In this document: piece by piece, positions 1 to 8,911 of the stretch | Numbering within the stretch: the stretch's first letter is position 1 | How the letters are laid out: each line of letters starts with the position of its first letter | Source: Pedobacter sp. ok626 | GTDB lineage: Bacteria > Bacteroidota > Bacteroidia > Sphingobacteriales > Sphingobacteriaceae | Direction of reading: 5' to 3' | NCBI RefSeq assembly: GCF_900100435.1 | Contig: NZ_FNEX01000001.1 | Coordinates: forward strand, 186,001-250,000 | DNA length: 64,000 nt | Translations under genes and position numbers: made by a program | Notes under the pieces: model-generated | Database searches by the model: none | Told to the model about the DNA's origin: nothing | Seen by the model: only the letters and a program-made list of their open reading frames with translations

Positions 1-2
1 GA

Positions 3-1784
3 CTTTCTGCTTTCTCAGTTAACCTAGGCACCAAGCCCGCAGAGACACAACCATCTTTACAGGGTGTTTGGTTAGAACTACGCCGGATGCAGGAGCAGGG
101 CTTTTTACAAACTGAGCTGGACCGGGTGAAAAAGAGCTATCAGCAGAGAATGGCCGATGCACTGAAAGAGCAAAATAAAACGGCTTCCGAAGTGCTGATC
201 AAACCTTATCTACAACATTTCCTGACAGGCAATATTGCTCCCGGAATTGCTAAGGAAAATGAACTGACCAGTCAGCTATTGCCTGATATTACCTTAACAG
301 AAATTAACGACTTATTGAAATCTTATCTGAAGGATACCGATAGGGACATCATTGTGAAATCTTCTGAAGAAAATAAAGCTTTTCTGCCAGATGAGGCTAC
401 TGTGCTGACTTGGATAGACGCAGTTTATTCGGCTCCTTTAAGTCCATTTGTAGATGAAGTGCAGGACCTTCCATTGTTGAAAAAAGCGCCCATTCCTGGT
501 AAAATTACTGCAGTAGAAGATTATGGAAAGATCGGTGTGCAGAAGATTATATTGAGCAATGGAGTAACCGTATGGTTAAAGAAAACAAACTTCCAGAATG
601 ATCAGATTTTGTTCAAAGGGCTTGCCGAGGGGGGAGCTTCTCTATATGCAGATGCAGATCATCAAAACGCCATTAATGCTGCAAACATAGTGTCAGTTTC
701 GGGTGCAGGGAACTATAGTGCCGAGCAGCTTAGTAAGTTGTTTACAGGCAGATCAGTACAGCTAAGCCCTTTTGTGAATGATACTTACCAGGGTTTTAGC
801 GGTGGTAGCTCTAAAGAAGAGTTGGCAACCACGCTTGAACTGCTCAATGCTTATTTTACGGAGCCCCGAAAGGACCAGGAAGCATTCGATGTATTGATTG
901 GCCGTACCAAAGAACAATTGGCCAATAAAGGCAGTAGTCCAGCCCAGGTATTTATGGACACGGTAAGCCTGGTATTGGGGAACTATCATGTACGTAAACA
1001 GCCCCAAAGCATAAAAAACATAAATGCCGTTAAACTGGACAGGGCTTATGATATTTACAAAGAGCGTTTCTCTGATGCATCAGGTTTTAATTTCTTTTTT
1101 GTGGGAAACATAGATTTGGAAACGATGAAACCTTTATTGGAAAAATACCTGGGTTCATTGCCTTCCAAAGGATTGAAAGAAAAAGCTCGCGACCTGAACA
1201 TTAACATTCCTGCAGGTCGGATTGCTAAGACCGTATACAATGGTATGGCACAGAAATCAAGCGTGATGCTGGTTTATTCTGGTTCTTTTGATTACAGTTT
1301 TGACAATACCTTTAAGATGAATGCCATTGCCGATGCCCTTAAGATTAGCATTACACAGCGACTTCGCGATCAGCAGGGTGGTACTTATACACCAAACGTA
1401 CAAATGAGCATGACCAAATACCTGAAGAGCAGATTTAGTCTGACCATCTCCTTTGATTGTGCCCCGCAGAATGTAGATAAATTGATTGTTTCTGCACAGG
1501 ATGAATTGAATAAAATGAGAACATCAGGTCCCTCTGCCGAAAATCTGCAGAAATTTAAAGCAGTAAGTAAGTCAGGACTGCAAACCGGTTCAACAAATAA
1601 TGGATACTGGTTGGATTACCTGGTTTCAAGGAACATCAATAAAGAGCCTATCACACAGTTTTTTGACTATGAAAGTGCGATAAATAATATGACTGTTCAA
1701 TCCATTAAGCAGGCTGCAGCGACTTACATTCAGGATAAAAACTATGTAAAGCTGGTATTGATGCCCGAAAAAACTAACTATTGA
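3..1784 (+). CDS. M16 family zinc peptidase, C-terminal part (5' end outside the window)
   Basis: The frame is open from the first bases of the window, so the gene starts upstream. About 593 codons are visible. The segment beginning VQKIILSNGVTVWLKK is the typical opening of the second M16 repeat, followed by the GLAEGGASLY block that in the non-catalytic half replaces the active strand. No HxxEH zinc motif is visible, as expected because it belongs to the N-terminal half. Known family members are secreted or periplasmic peptidases that cleave small peptides. The next gene starts 10 bases after the stop, so the two are probably co-transcribed. The family assignment is secure; the substrate is unknown. 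Confidence 0.88.
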   Translation, partial: LSAFSVNLGTKPAETQPSLQGVWLELRRMQEQGFLQTELDRVKKSYQQRMADALKEQNKTASEVLIKPYLQHFLTGNIAPGIAKENELTSQLLPDITLTEINDLLKSYLKDTDRDIIVKSSEENKAFLPDEATVLTWIDAVYSAPLSPFVDEVQDLPLLKKAPIPGKITAVEDYGKIGVQKIILSNGVTVWLKKTNFQNDQILFKGLAEGGASLYADADHQNAINAANIVSVSGAGNYSAEQLSKLFTGRSVQLSPFVNDTYQGFSGGSSKEELATTLELLNAYFTEPRKDQEAFDVLIGRTKEQLANKGSSPAQVFMDTVSLVLGNYHVRKQPQSIKNINAVKLDRAYDIYKERFSDASGFNFFFVGNIDLETMKPLLEKYLGSLPSKGLKEKARDLNINIPAGRIAKTVYNGMAQKSSVMLVYSGSFDYSFDNTFKMNAIADALKISITQRLRDQQGGTYTPNVQMSMTKYLKSRFSLTISFDCAPQNVDKLIVSAQDELNKMRTSGPSAENLQKFKAVSKSGLQTGSTNNGYWLDYLVSRNINKEPITQFFDYESAINNMTVQSIKQAAATYIQDKNYVKLVLMPEKTNY

Positions 1785-1794
1785 TATACGAAAT

Positions 1795-4086
1795 ATGAAG
1801 AAAATTATACAAATAGCCAGGCTGGAGCTCAGCCTGCTATTTTATTCACCAATAGCCTGGTTATTAATCATTGTGCTGATTACACAGGTAAACCTTGCTT
1901 TTATGTCAGGTATTCCCGGATTGGTGCAAGGAGGGACTTACGGTTTTTTAACTACAATTTATGCCAATGTACCGGATAAAACGAATCTCCTTACAGGAGT
2001 TTTGGAATATCTGTATCTCTACATTCCATTGATTACCATGGGAATTATCAGCAGGGAAACCAGTAGCGGAAGCATCAAACTACTCTATTCTTCCCCGGTA
2101 AAACTAAGCCAGGTAATTTATGGGAAGTTTATTTCTATGCTCATTTATAACCTGGTGATTGTAGGCATACTTGTTTTGTTTATGCTGATTGGTGCCGTGT
2201 TCTTCGTTAATTTTGATTATCCACATGCCTTGGTTGCCCTGTTGGCGGTTTACTTGTTGTTAAGCGCTTATGCAGCGATTGGGATTTTTGTATCCAGTTT
2301 AACCACTTATCAGGCAGTAGCCGCGATTAGCACCTTTGTGATGCTGGCTTTTATGAATTACATAGGAACGCTTGGACAGGATCTTGATTTTATCCGTGAT
2401 TTGACACATAGTCTTTCCATGCCTAGCCGTACCGAACGCATGATTGCAGGGTTGTTAAATACCCGTGATGTGATTTATTATGTGGTGATTTCAGGAATGT
2501 TCCTGGCATTTACCATTACAAAATTGGAACTGGAACGGCTGTCCAGATCGCTTTTACAGCAGGCTAGCAGATATGCACTGATCTTATTGGTCGGTTTAAG
2601 CATTGCCTATATCAGTTCACGTCAGCCAATGATCGGATATTATGATGCCACGGCTACTAAAACAAATACGATTACTAAAGCCTCACGGGAGATCCTTAAA
2701 AATATGGGTGACGAGCCCATTGAAGTGACTACCTACGTTAATGGATTAGACGATTCCTATTTTAGAGGAGCACCTGTTGAACGCATTTCTAATATTGCCC
2801 GTTGGGAATCTTATCTGCGATTTAAGCCTAATATTAAGCTGAAATGGGTTTATTATTATGACAGTGTTCCTGGTGTTACGCCACAATTGATTGAGCAGAA
2901 AGTGAGCTTCAATAAATATGTGACCATTATGGCTGATTTGCAACAAATCGATATTACTGATTTTTTGAGCCCTGAAGAGCTTAAAACGCAGGTTGATTTG
3001 CGAGGAGAAAGTGCACGTTTGGTGATGCAATTGAAGTATAAAGGGAAGACTACTTTTTTACGGACATTTCCTGCTCCTGATACTCAATTTTGGCCTTCTG
3101 AAGCTGAAACCGGAGCTGCTTTAAAACGATTGATTGTTACCGCACCTAAGCTTGTTTTTGCTACTGACGGTTATCAACGGAGTATGGATAAAATGGGCGA
3201 TCGGGATTATAAGGTATTGGCCAATAGTAAGTATTCCAGAAGCTCTTTAGTTAACCAGGGGTTTGATGTAGATAGTGTTTCTTTAGAACGGAATGAGATT
3301 CCGAAGGATATTGCTGCCCTGATCATTGCTGATCCGAGGGTAGAGTTTAGTGCTGTTGCCAAAGCAAAGCTTCAAAAATACATCCGCGAGGGTGGAAACC
3401 TGATGATTGCCGGAGAACCCGGTAAACAAAACGTGGTGAATCCTTTGCTAGATTCATTGGGTGTTCAAATGCTTAACGGAACAATTCTTCAAAAAAGCAG
3501 GGATTATTCTTTTGATCTGCTTACGCCAAGTCTGGCTGCGGGCGCTGTAGCAATGGATAAAAGTTTGCAGCAGTTTTATATGTATAAAATGGTGGTATCT
3601 ATGCCCAATGCCGGGGCGTTAAACTATGCACAACAGAGAGGCTTTAGTATTCATCCGTTGTTAATGTCTGATGCACAGAATAGCTGGATCAAAAAGGGTA
3701 AGTTTACGTTGGACTCAGCAGCATTGGTAGTTGATTACCTAAAAGGTGATCAGGAGGGTAGTTTCCCTACAGCTTTGATGCTCACAAGAAATGTGAAGAA
3801 TAAGGAACAGCGGATCATCGTATCTGCCGATGCAGATTTTTTCAGCAATACAGAATTGAGCCGGAACAACCTGCAAACCTTAAATTCCAATTTTGCAATG
3901 AGTATATTCAAGTGGTTCTCTTACGGGGAGTTTCCGATTGATGTCAGCCGCCCCGCTTCCAACGATAACATGACTACACTGGATAAGGCTTATGTGAAAC
4001 CGATACAGATCTTGTATTACTTCGTGATTCCGGGCGCTATATTCTTAGTAGGACTGATCATCTTAATCCGTAGAAAACGTAAATAA
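1795..4086 (+). CDS. ABC-2 type permease fused to a GldG-like domain
   Basis: A 763-residue inner-membrane protein. Residues about 15-265 form an ABC-2 permease module with around six hydrophobic segments (for example the LLVGLSIAYISS region). Residues about 290-730 form a soluble periplasmic ABC-type uncharacterised/GldG domain, and a last membrane helix sits before the RRKRK tail. In flavobacteria GldF and GldG are separate proteins that work with the ATPase GldA in gliding or secretion; here the two are one polypeptide. No ATPase gene is visible, so it may lie upstream of the window. The gene follows the M16 peptidase closely and is followed at 1 base by a sterol-desaturase-like gene. A role in gliding is not shown by the sequence. 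Confidence 0.8.
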   Translation: MKKIIQIARLELSLLFYSPIAWLLIIVLITQVNLAFMSGIPGLVQGGTYGFLTTIYANVPDKTNLLTGVLEYLYLYIPLITMGIISRETSSGSIKLLYSSPVKLSQVIYGKFISMLIYNLVIVGILVLFMLIGAVFFVNFDYPHALVALLAVYLLLSAYAAIGIFVSSLTTYQAVAAISTFVMLAFMNYIGTLGQDLDFIRDLTHSLSMPSRTERMIAGLLNTRDVIYYVVISGMFLAFTITKLELERLSRSLLQQASRYALILLVGLSIAYISSRQPMIGYYDATATKTNTITKASREILKNMGDEPIEVTTYVNGLDDSYFRGAPVERISNIARWESYLRFKPNIKLKWVYYYDSVPGVTPQLIEQKVSFNKYVTIMADLQQIDITDFLSPEELKTQVDLRGESARLVMQLKYKGKTTFLRTFPAPDTQFWPSEAETGAALKRLIVTAPKLVFATDGYQRSMDKMGDRDYKVLANSKYSRSSLVNQGFDVDSVSLERNEIPKDIAALIIADPRVEFSAVAKAKLQKYIREGGNLMIAGEPGKQNVVNPLLDSLGVQMLNGTILQKSRDYSFDLLTPSLAAGAVAMDKSLQQFYMYKMVVSMPNAGALNYAQQRGFSIHPLLMSDAQNSWIKKGKFTLDSAALVVDYLKGDQEGSFPTALMLTRNVKNKEQRIIVSADADFFSNTELSRNNLQTLNSNFAMSIFKWFSYGEFPIDVSRPASNDNMTTLDKAYVKPIQILYYFVIPGAIFLVGLIILIRRKRK

Positions 4087-4087
4087 C

Positions 4088-4855
4088 ATGAACCATCTAT
4101 TAGAATCCATTAGCTGGGCCTTTCTCCTTACCATTGGCCGTTATTTCATAATCGCAGGTATCTTTTTTTTAGTTTTTTATCTGCTTTTCCCCAAAAGTCT
4201 GCTGCGAAATAAAATTCAAAGCAGGCTGGCGGGCAAGGCCGATTTTCTTAGGGAAATCCTGCATTCCTCTATATCCAGCATCATGCTGGCCATTACTTCA
4301 ATTATCGCATTGTCCGACAAGCTCCGGCCGCATACATTTATCTATACGGATCTGCAGGCCTATCCCTTATGGTGGATTCCGCTGAGTCTCGTATTAACCC
4401 TAATCGTACACGACACCTATTTCTACTGGATGCATCGAATATTGCACCATAAAAGACTGTTTAAAGCAACCCACCTGGTGCACCATCAGTCTACCAATCC
4501 TTCGCCCTGGACTTCCTATTCCTTCCATTTTTTGGAAGCGATAGCAGAAGGGGCGGTGATCATTTTGCTGGTTTTTACGATGCCATTACATCCTTTAACC
4601 ATTGGACTTTTTGCGCTGTCGTCCTTTATCATTAACGTTTATGGGCATTTGGGTTATGAAATTATGCCCAGGGGTTTCAGGAATACCTTCCTGTTCGAGA
4701 TTATCAATACTTCTACCTTTCATAATTTGCACCACCAGAAATTTAAAGGCAATTATGGTTTGTATTTAAGGGTTTGGGATAGGATGATGGGAACGGAAAA
4801 TCCGGATTATGTAAAAAACTATGACCAGCTGCAAGAAAAGCGATTTGGTAAATGA
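4088..4855 (+). CDS. Sterol desaturase / fatty acid hydroxylase family protein
   Basis: A 255-residue integral membrane di-iron protein. The diagnostic histidine clusters are all present: HDTYFYWMHRILHH (about 108-121), HLVHHQS (129-135) and FHNLHHQK (211-218), plus H187 in YGHLGYE. Hydrophobic segments lie at about 12-35, 60-76, 93-107 and 152-185. Family members hydroxylate or desaturate lipid chains using O2. The start follows the previous stop by one base, which implies translational coupling. The lipid substrate cannot be told from the sequence; carotenoid, sphingolipid or fatty acid are all possible. Confidence 0.88.
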   Translation: MNHLLESISWAFLLTIGRYFIIAGIFFLVFYLLFPKSLLRNKIQSRLAGKADFLREILHSSISSIMLAITSIIALSDKLRPHTFIYTDLQAYPLWWIPLSLVLTLIVHDTYFYWMHRILHHKRLFKATHLVHHQSTNPSPWTSYSFHFLEAIAEGAVIILLVFTMPLHPLTIGLFALSSFIINVYGHLGYEIMPRGFRNTFLFEIINTSTFHNLHHQKFKGNYGLYLRVWDRMMGTENPDYVKNYDQLQEKRFGK

Positions 4856-4870
4856 TAAATGTATTTGGTA

Positions 4871-4925
4871 AAAGGGAAGCCTGGAACAGATTGCTTTTGC
4901 TTTTTGATTCAGGCTTTTCTTAATT
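4871..4925 (+). repeat. Hairpin element, copy A (terminator-like, repeated near 26.5 kb)
   Basis: An inverted repeat, arms near AGGGAAGCCTG and CAGGCTTTTCTT, lies just after the desaturase gene and ends in a T-rich stretch. A 53-base stretch aligns without gaps to a second copy after the GH78 gene; the differences I see are all transitions and the stem is kept. It probably terminates transcription of the upstream operon. Confidence 0.6.
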
Positions 4926-4990
4926 GATCCATATTTTATGTCCTGGCAGATGTTACTAAGGCAGGGGACTAGTAGGCCAGACTAGTACTG

Positions 4991-5812
4991 CTATTTCCTA
5001 ATGACCTTTATAAGCAATTTAGAAATAATTTCATACCCTTTATCTGAAGGATGTAACCCATCATATGTGATATCGATAGCATCAACAGGGTATGGGTATT
5101 CGTCCTTTTGTGGATCAAAGGGTACATCAATAAAATCTGGATAACTAAAATTCTTGTACGTTCCGGTCTCGGGGTCTTTGAGTCGTTTATATTTCACTAA
5201 ATGATGTAAGGCCAACGCCTTTTGGTTAAATAAGTCTACCACTTGAAAATGCTCATATTTACCAATCTCATTTACCGCATCGGCAAATTGGGACAATGAT
5301 TGCCCATTTTTTTGTTTGTAAGAGCCCCATGCATTATTCTTTGCATTTTTTAGATATACAAAATCTACACGTTGCATTGGTGTAACCAATATGATTTTGG
5401 CCTCCGGGTTTAGTGCTCGCAGCTTATTAACAATAATGCGATAAGAACCATAAAATGTGTCATTACCTTTGTTCTCAAGATAGTTGGCTATTTTACCCAG
5501 TGGTCGGCCAGCCCACCAATCGTTAGTTCCTAAGAACACAGAGTAAATATCCGACTTTTGCAAATCAAGGTTATTTATTTTTTCAGCAATGCCTCCAGCT
5601 GTCCAGCCATTATGACCTTGGTTAATGTATTTCAAGTTGGGTAGTTTTGCAGTCACCATACTCATGTACCCTTTGCTAATCCTGTTGTTTGTTTCCTCTG
5701 GATGCTCATTCATATAAGTAATGGAATCGCCAATGGCAGTCCAAACCTGTTGTTTGCCACTGAATGAAGTAAGCAGTAAAAGTAAAGGGAAAATGAGTAA
5801 TACTTTTTTCAT
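4991..5812 (-). CDS. SGNH/GDSL hydrolase, secreted esterase
   Basis: A 273-residue protein with a signal peptide (MKKVLLIFPLLLLLTSFSG). The GDSL block reads AIGDSITY with Ser30 as the expected nucleophile. The conserved Gly block (GHNGWTAGG), the Asn block (LGTNDWW) and the C-terminal DGLHPSDKGYE with Asp251 and His254 complete the SGNH set. Such enzymes remove acetyl or other acyl groups from sugars. The gene is divergent from the ECF sigma gene of the polysaccharide locus, so a role in de-acylating that glycan is plausible but inferred. Confidence 0.85.
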   Translation of the reverse strand: MKKVLLIFPLLLLLTSFSGKQQVWTAIGDSITYMNEHPEETNNRISKGYMSMVTAKLPNLKYINQGHNGWTAGGIAEKINNLDLQKSDIYSVFLGTNDWWAGRPLGKIANYLENKGNDTFYGSYRIIVNKLRALNPEAKIILVTPMQRVDFVYLKNAKNNAWGSYKQKNGQSLSQFADAVNEIGKYEHFQVVDLFNQKALALHHLVKYKRLKDPETGTYKNFSYPDFIDVPFDPQKDEYPYPVDAIDITYDGLHPSDKGYEIISKLLIKVIRK

Positions 5813-5957
5813 CTTATAGTTGCTTGTTTTCGGTTTTAGAAATTTGTCGACGGGTTAAAATTAGCAATTTCTAAACAATAAAAATTTGAAGGTTTTTTAT
5901 ATTTCAAAAATAAGCTGTATCCTTACCATCAGATCATCAATCAATATTTGAGATAAT

Positions 5958-6503
5958 ATGTCCGTAGCAGTTCTGGATTTTAAACAGTTGTATCTTGATT
6001 TTTATGCTGCCCTTTGTTACTTCGCATTTAAAATTGTAGGAGATCAGGAGGAGGCCAGGGATATTGTGGAAGATGTTTTTCTGAAAGTGCTTCACCATAA
6101 ATCAACAATATCAGAGGACGAGAACATTAGGGCTTATCTTTATACAGCTGTTAAAAATTCCTGTTTAAGTTATATAAAAGTATCTACCAGAGTTAAAGAA
6201 CGTCAGTGGCATTATAATTCTAATTTGCCTTCAGAAGAGCAGGGGTATGTAAATGACATTATTCAGGCAGAGGTATTGCGTGAGGTAATGAAGGTGATTG
6301 ACCAGTTACCGGGTCATTCCGGAAAAATTATTAAAATGAGCTATTTTGAAAGTTTGAAGAATGATGAAATTGCAGCGCTCCTTGGAATTTCTGTACAAAC
6401 GGTAAAAAATCTAAAATCAAAGGGCCTGGACAGTTTACGACATTTGCTTAAACCTGATATTTTCATGCTGTTTTTATTGATTTACGGCTTTAGGAAGGGC
6501 TAA
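5958..6503 (+). CDS. ECF RNA polymerase sigma-70 factor (FecI-like, Bacteroidetes type)
   Basis: A 181-residue sigma factor. Region 2 spans about residues 8-75, with the core-binding stretch GDQEEARDIVEDVFLKV, and region 4 spans about 110-165 with the helix-turn-helix LKNDEIAALLGISVQTVKNLKSKG. The C-terminus ends in a short hydrophobic tail typical of Bacteroidetes ECF factors. In such systems an outer-membrane SusC transducer senses substrate, the FecR protein relays the signal, and the sigma factor switches on the locus. Here FecR and an STN-bearing SusC follow downstream. An esterase gene separates sigma from FecR, which is unusual. Confidence 0.9.
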   Translation: MSVAVLDFKQLYLDFYAALCYFAFKIVGDQEEARDIVEDVFLKVLHHKSTISEDENIRAYLYTAVKNSCLSYIKVSTRVKERQWHYNSNLPSEEQGYVNDIIQAEVLREVMKVIDQLPGHSGKIIKMSYFESLKNDEIAALLGISVQTVKNLKSKGLDSLRHLLKPDIFMLFLLIYGFRKG

Positions 6504-6514
6504 GTATGAAATTA

Positions 6515-6562
6515 CATTTTATCGGTACTTTTCAACTATGGTGTGGTTTAATTATTAAATCA
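6515..6562 (+). promoter_or_regulatory. Repeated promoter-like element, copy 1 (before the esterase gene)
   Basis: This element aligns without gaps to a second copy exactly 960 bases downstream. Shared blocks are CATTTT, CGGTACTTTT and TGT.GTTTAA.TATTAAATCA. It starts 12 bases after the sigma-factor stop and lies 31 bases before the esterase ATG. The same element in front of fecR suggests a site read by the locus sigma factor. That reading is inference. Confidence 0.5.
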
Positions 6563-6592
6563 ACACTTAAACCAAAACGAAATAAGATTATC

Positions 6593-7447
6593 ATGAAATC
6601 ATTAAAAACGATTATCCTGCTGCTCATCAGCTATAATGCATTTGCTCAACAGATATTGCCGCTTTATCCGGATAGTATTCCCAATTGTAAGGTTAGTTTG
6701 AAGGAAGATGAAAAGCCAACATTAACTATTTATTTGCCGCCTGCAGATAAAGCCACCGGTACCACAGTAATTATTTTTCCGGGTGGGGGATACGGCACCA
6801 TCGTTACACATACTGAAGGTACCCCAATAGCCCAGGCTTTTGTAAAAGAAGGAATAACGGCAGTGGTTGTAAAGTACCGTTTGCCCGATGCGGATAAAAT
6901 GAAGGATAAAAGTTTAGGACCTTTAATGGATGCCCAGCAAGCTATCAAAATTGTAAGATCAAAAGCCGCAACCTGGAATATCAATCCACAAAAGATTGGA
7001 ATCATCGGTTTTAGTGCGGGAGGACATTTGGCAAGCAGCTTAGGTACACATTTTAAAACCAGTTATGTTTCGAATATGGAAGGTATTAACCTTCGACCTG
7101 ACTTTATGGTTCTGGTCTATCCGGTAATCAGCATGAAGACTGGTCTTACGCATTCAGGTTCGAGGTCAAATTTGCTTGGAAAGGAGCCCAGGCCAGAAAA
7201 AGTGCGATTGTTTTCTAACGAAGAACAGGTAAACAAGGATACTCCTCCCACTTATCTGACACATAGTGGTGATGATAAGGTGGTAAGCGTTGACAATAGT
7301 ATTGTGTTTTATAAGGCTCTGCAAAAGAATGGAGTTAATGCAGAGTTGCATTTATTCCCTAAAGGCGACCATGGGTTCGTATTACACCTTCCTCCAAACG
7401 AATGGATGCAGCCAATATTTCGCTTTATTAAAAGTGAGGGTTTTTGA
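6593..7447 (+). CDS. Secreted alpha/beta hydrolase (BD-FAE/acetyl-esterase type)
   Basis: A 284-residue protein. I chose the internal ATG because it gives a clean signal peptide (MKSLKTIILLLISYNAFAQQ); the in-frame ATG 29 codons earlier falls within the promoter-like element. The oxyanion block is FPGGGYG (63-69), the nucleophile elbow is GFSAGG with Ser141, and the acid and base lie in HSGDDKVV and KGDHGF. Family members remove acetyl or feruloyl esters from polysaccharides. The gene sits between the sigma factor and FecR genes, so it is likely under the same signal as the SusC/SusD locus. Confidence 0.85.
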   Translation: MKSLKTIILLLISYNAFAQQILPLYPDSIPNCKVSLKEDEKPTLTIYLPPADKATGTTVIIFPGGGYGTIVTHTEGTPIAQAFVKEGITAVVVKYRLPDADKMKDKSLGPLMDAQQAIKIVRSKAATWNINPQKIGIIGFSAGGHLASSLGTHFKTSYVSNMEGINLRPDFMVLVYPVISMKTGLTHSGSRSNLLGKEPRPEKVRLFSNEEQVNKDTPPTYLTHSGDDKVVSVDNSIVFYKALQKNGVNAELHLFPKGDHGFVLHLPPNEWMQPIFRFIKSEGF

Positions 7448-7474
7448 TATTTTATATACATAAAAAATAATTTG

Positions 7475-7522
7475 CATTTTCCCGGTACTTTTTCGCCTTC
7501 ATGTAGTTTAAGTATTAAATCA
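7475..7522 (+). promoter_or_regulatory. Repeated promoter-like element, copy 2 (before fecR)
   Basis: The second copy of the element found before the esterase gene, with the same spacing between its CGGTACTTTT and GTTTAA.TATTAAATCA blocks. It ends 16 bases before the FecR start codon. Conservation at two neighbouring starts with an exact 960-base offset suggests a functional promoter, probably read by the locus ECF sigma factor. Confidence 0.5.
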
Positions 7523-7538
7523 GATATAGAAGACTGGA

Positions 7539-8690
7539 ATGAAACAAGAATATGATAAGATCATTACACTGATTGGCGATTACAATTCAGGGGAAATTGA
7601 TGAGGCAGGGAAGAAAGAACTGGAGGATTGGATTGCCCTTGATGAGAATAATCGACTGCTTTTTGACCGACTTACTTCTGAGGTTGAGCTGAGGAAAGAA
7701 CTGAACATTATGCATGGCTTCAACGCAGCAGATGCTTTTTCCAGCTTTGAACGTAAGCACTTAAGACCGGCAAAAAGGCTTTGGCTTAGAATAGCGGTTG
7801 CAGCCTCTATCGCGATCGCCTGCACCATCGGTGGATACTATTATTTTCTTTCAGAGCATTCAGTTAATCAACGTTCATTTGTGTTGGCCAATAATATTCT
7901 GCCGGGAAAAAATGCGGCGACGTTAACATTAGCAAACGGTAAAAAAATAGCATTGGCTGAAGCCCATAATGGGGAGCTGTCTGAGGAGGCTGGAGTAGTG
8001 ATCACAAAGACCAGTGATGGTCAGATTATTTATGAAATTAAAGACAAAGGTAATCGTTCAGGATCTAAAACTAATACGCTGGCAACTGCCCGGGGAGAAA
8101 CCTATCAGGTTCGTTTGCCTGATGGAAGTATGGTCTGGATAAATGCAGCCACAACCTTAACCTATCCTGCATCTTTTACCAGTTTAAAAACGCGTACGGT
8201 GGAATTGAATGGGGAAGCGTACTTTGAGGTTTCAAAAGATAAGTCACACCCTTTCATTGTAAAAACAGCAAAACAGGAGGTTGTTGTATTGGGTACCCAT
8301 TTCAACGTCAACAGCTATGTTGATGAAGGACAAACATTGACGACACTGCTTGAAGGTTCGGTGAAAATTAATGGAGAAACCCTGTTGAGGCCGGGAGAAC
8401 AGGCTCAATTATCAGATAACGGCAGCATAAAAGTAACTACGGCAAACATAGAAGAAGCAATAGGATGGAAAAATGGCTTTTTCTTATTCGATAAAGATGA
8501 TCTGCCGGCGGTGATGCGGCAAATTTCGAGATGGTACGACGTCAGCGTCAAATATGAAGGAGAGATTCCTAAAGCGAGTTTTGATGGTAAAGTATACCGA
8601 AATCTTAACCTCTCAAAGGTACTTGAAGTGCTGAAATATGCCAATGTTAAGTTCAGACTTGAAGGAAAAACCATCATTATTATGCCTTAA
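7539..8690 (+). CDS. FecR family anti-sigma factor
   Basis: A 383-residue single-pass inner-membrane protein. An N-terminal cytoplasmic anti-sigma domain covers residues about 1-80, the membrane helix (IAVAASIAIACTIGGYYYFL) about 86-105, the periplasmic FecR domain about 180-290 (RGETYQVRLPDGSMVWINAA onward) and a C-terminal DUF4974 domain about 305-380. It should hold the ECF sigma factor until the SusC transducer signals through its STN domain. It precedes that SusC gene, and a repeated promoter-like element lies immediately upstream. Confidence 0.93.
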   Translation: MKQEYDKIITLIGDYNSGEIDEAGKKELEDWIALDENNRLLFDRLTSEVELRKELNIMHGFNAADAFSSFERKHLRPAKRLWLRIAVAASIAIACTIGGYYYFLSEHSVNQRSFVLANNILPGKNAATLTLANGKKIALAEAHNGELSEEAGVVITKTSDGQIIYEIKDKGNRSGSKTNTLATARGETYQVRLPDGSMVWINAATTLTYPASFTSLKTRTVELNGEAYFEVSKDKSHPFIVKTAKQEVVVLGTHFNVNSYVDEGQTLTTLLEGSVKINGETLLRPGEQAQLSDNGSIKVTTANIEEAIGWKNGFFLFDKDDLPAVMRQISRWYDVSVKYEGEIPKASFDGKVYRNLNLSKVLEVLKYANVKFRLEGKTIIIMP

Positions 8691-8744
8691 GGGCAATGAT
8701 AAGAATTCAATAAACAAAACAATAAATAACCAAATAAACCAAAC

Positions 8745-8774
8745 ATGAAAAAACAGTTACGAAAAGGGCCTTAA
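8745..8774 (+). other. Nine-codon leader ORF upstream of susC
   Basis: A tiny frame MKKQLRKGP with its own ATG and stop lies in the leader between fecR and susC, in front of two hairpins. It could be a leader peptide that couples translation to downstream expression. There is no direct evidence that it is translated. Confidence 0.3.
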
Positions 8775-8799
8775 TGTCCATTTGGTGGCCGGTGAAAAA

Positions 8800-8862
8800 C
8801 CGCAGAAGTGTTAGCGCACCTCTGCGGAAATAGCTTGGGTCAACCCTTCCCGGAAAGCCGGG
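8800..8862 (+). promoter_or_regulatory. Structured 5' leader of susC (two hairpins)
   Basis: The first hairpin has arms CCGCAGAAGTG and CACCTCTGCGG around a 6-base loop, an 11-position stem with one mismatch. The second has CCCGG and CCGGG around a 4-base loop. The susC ATG follows 49 bases later. Neither is followed by a T-run, so a simple terminator is unlikely. A structured untranslated region controlling susC expression, or a processing site, is more likely. Confidence 0.4.
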
Positions 8863-8911
8863 ATAAATCTATATCAACCGATTCACGAATTAGCCCAAAC
8901 CAATCAAAAGT

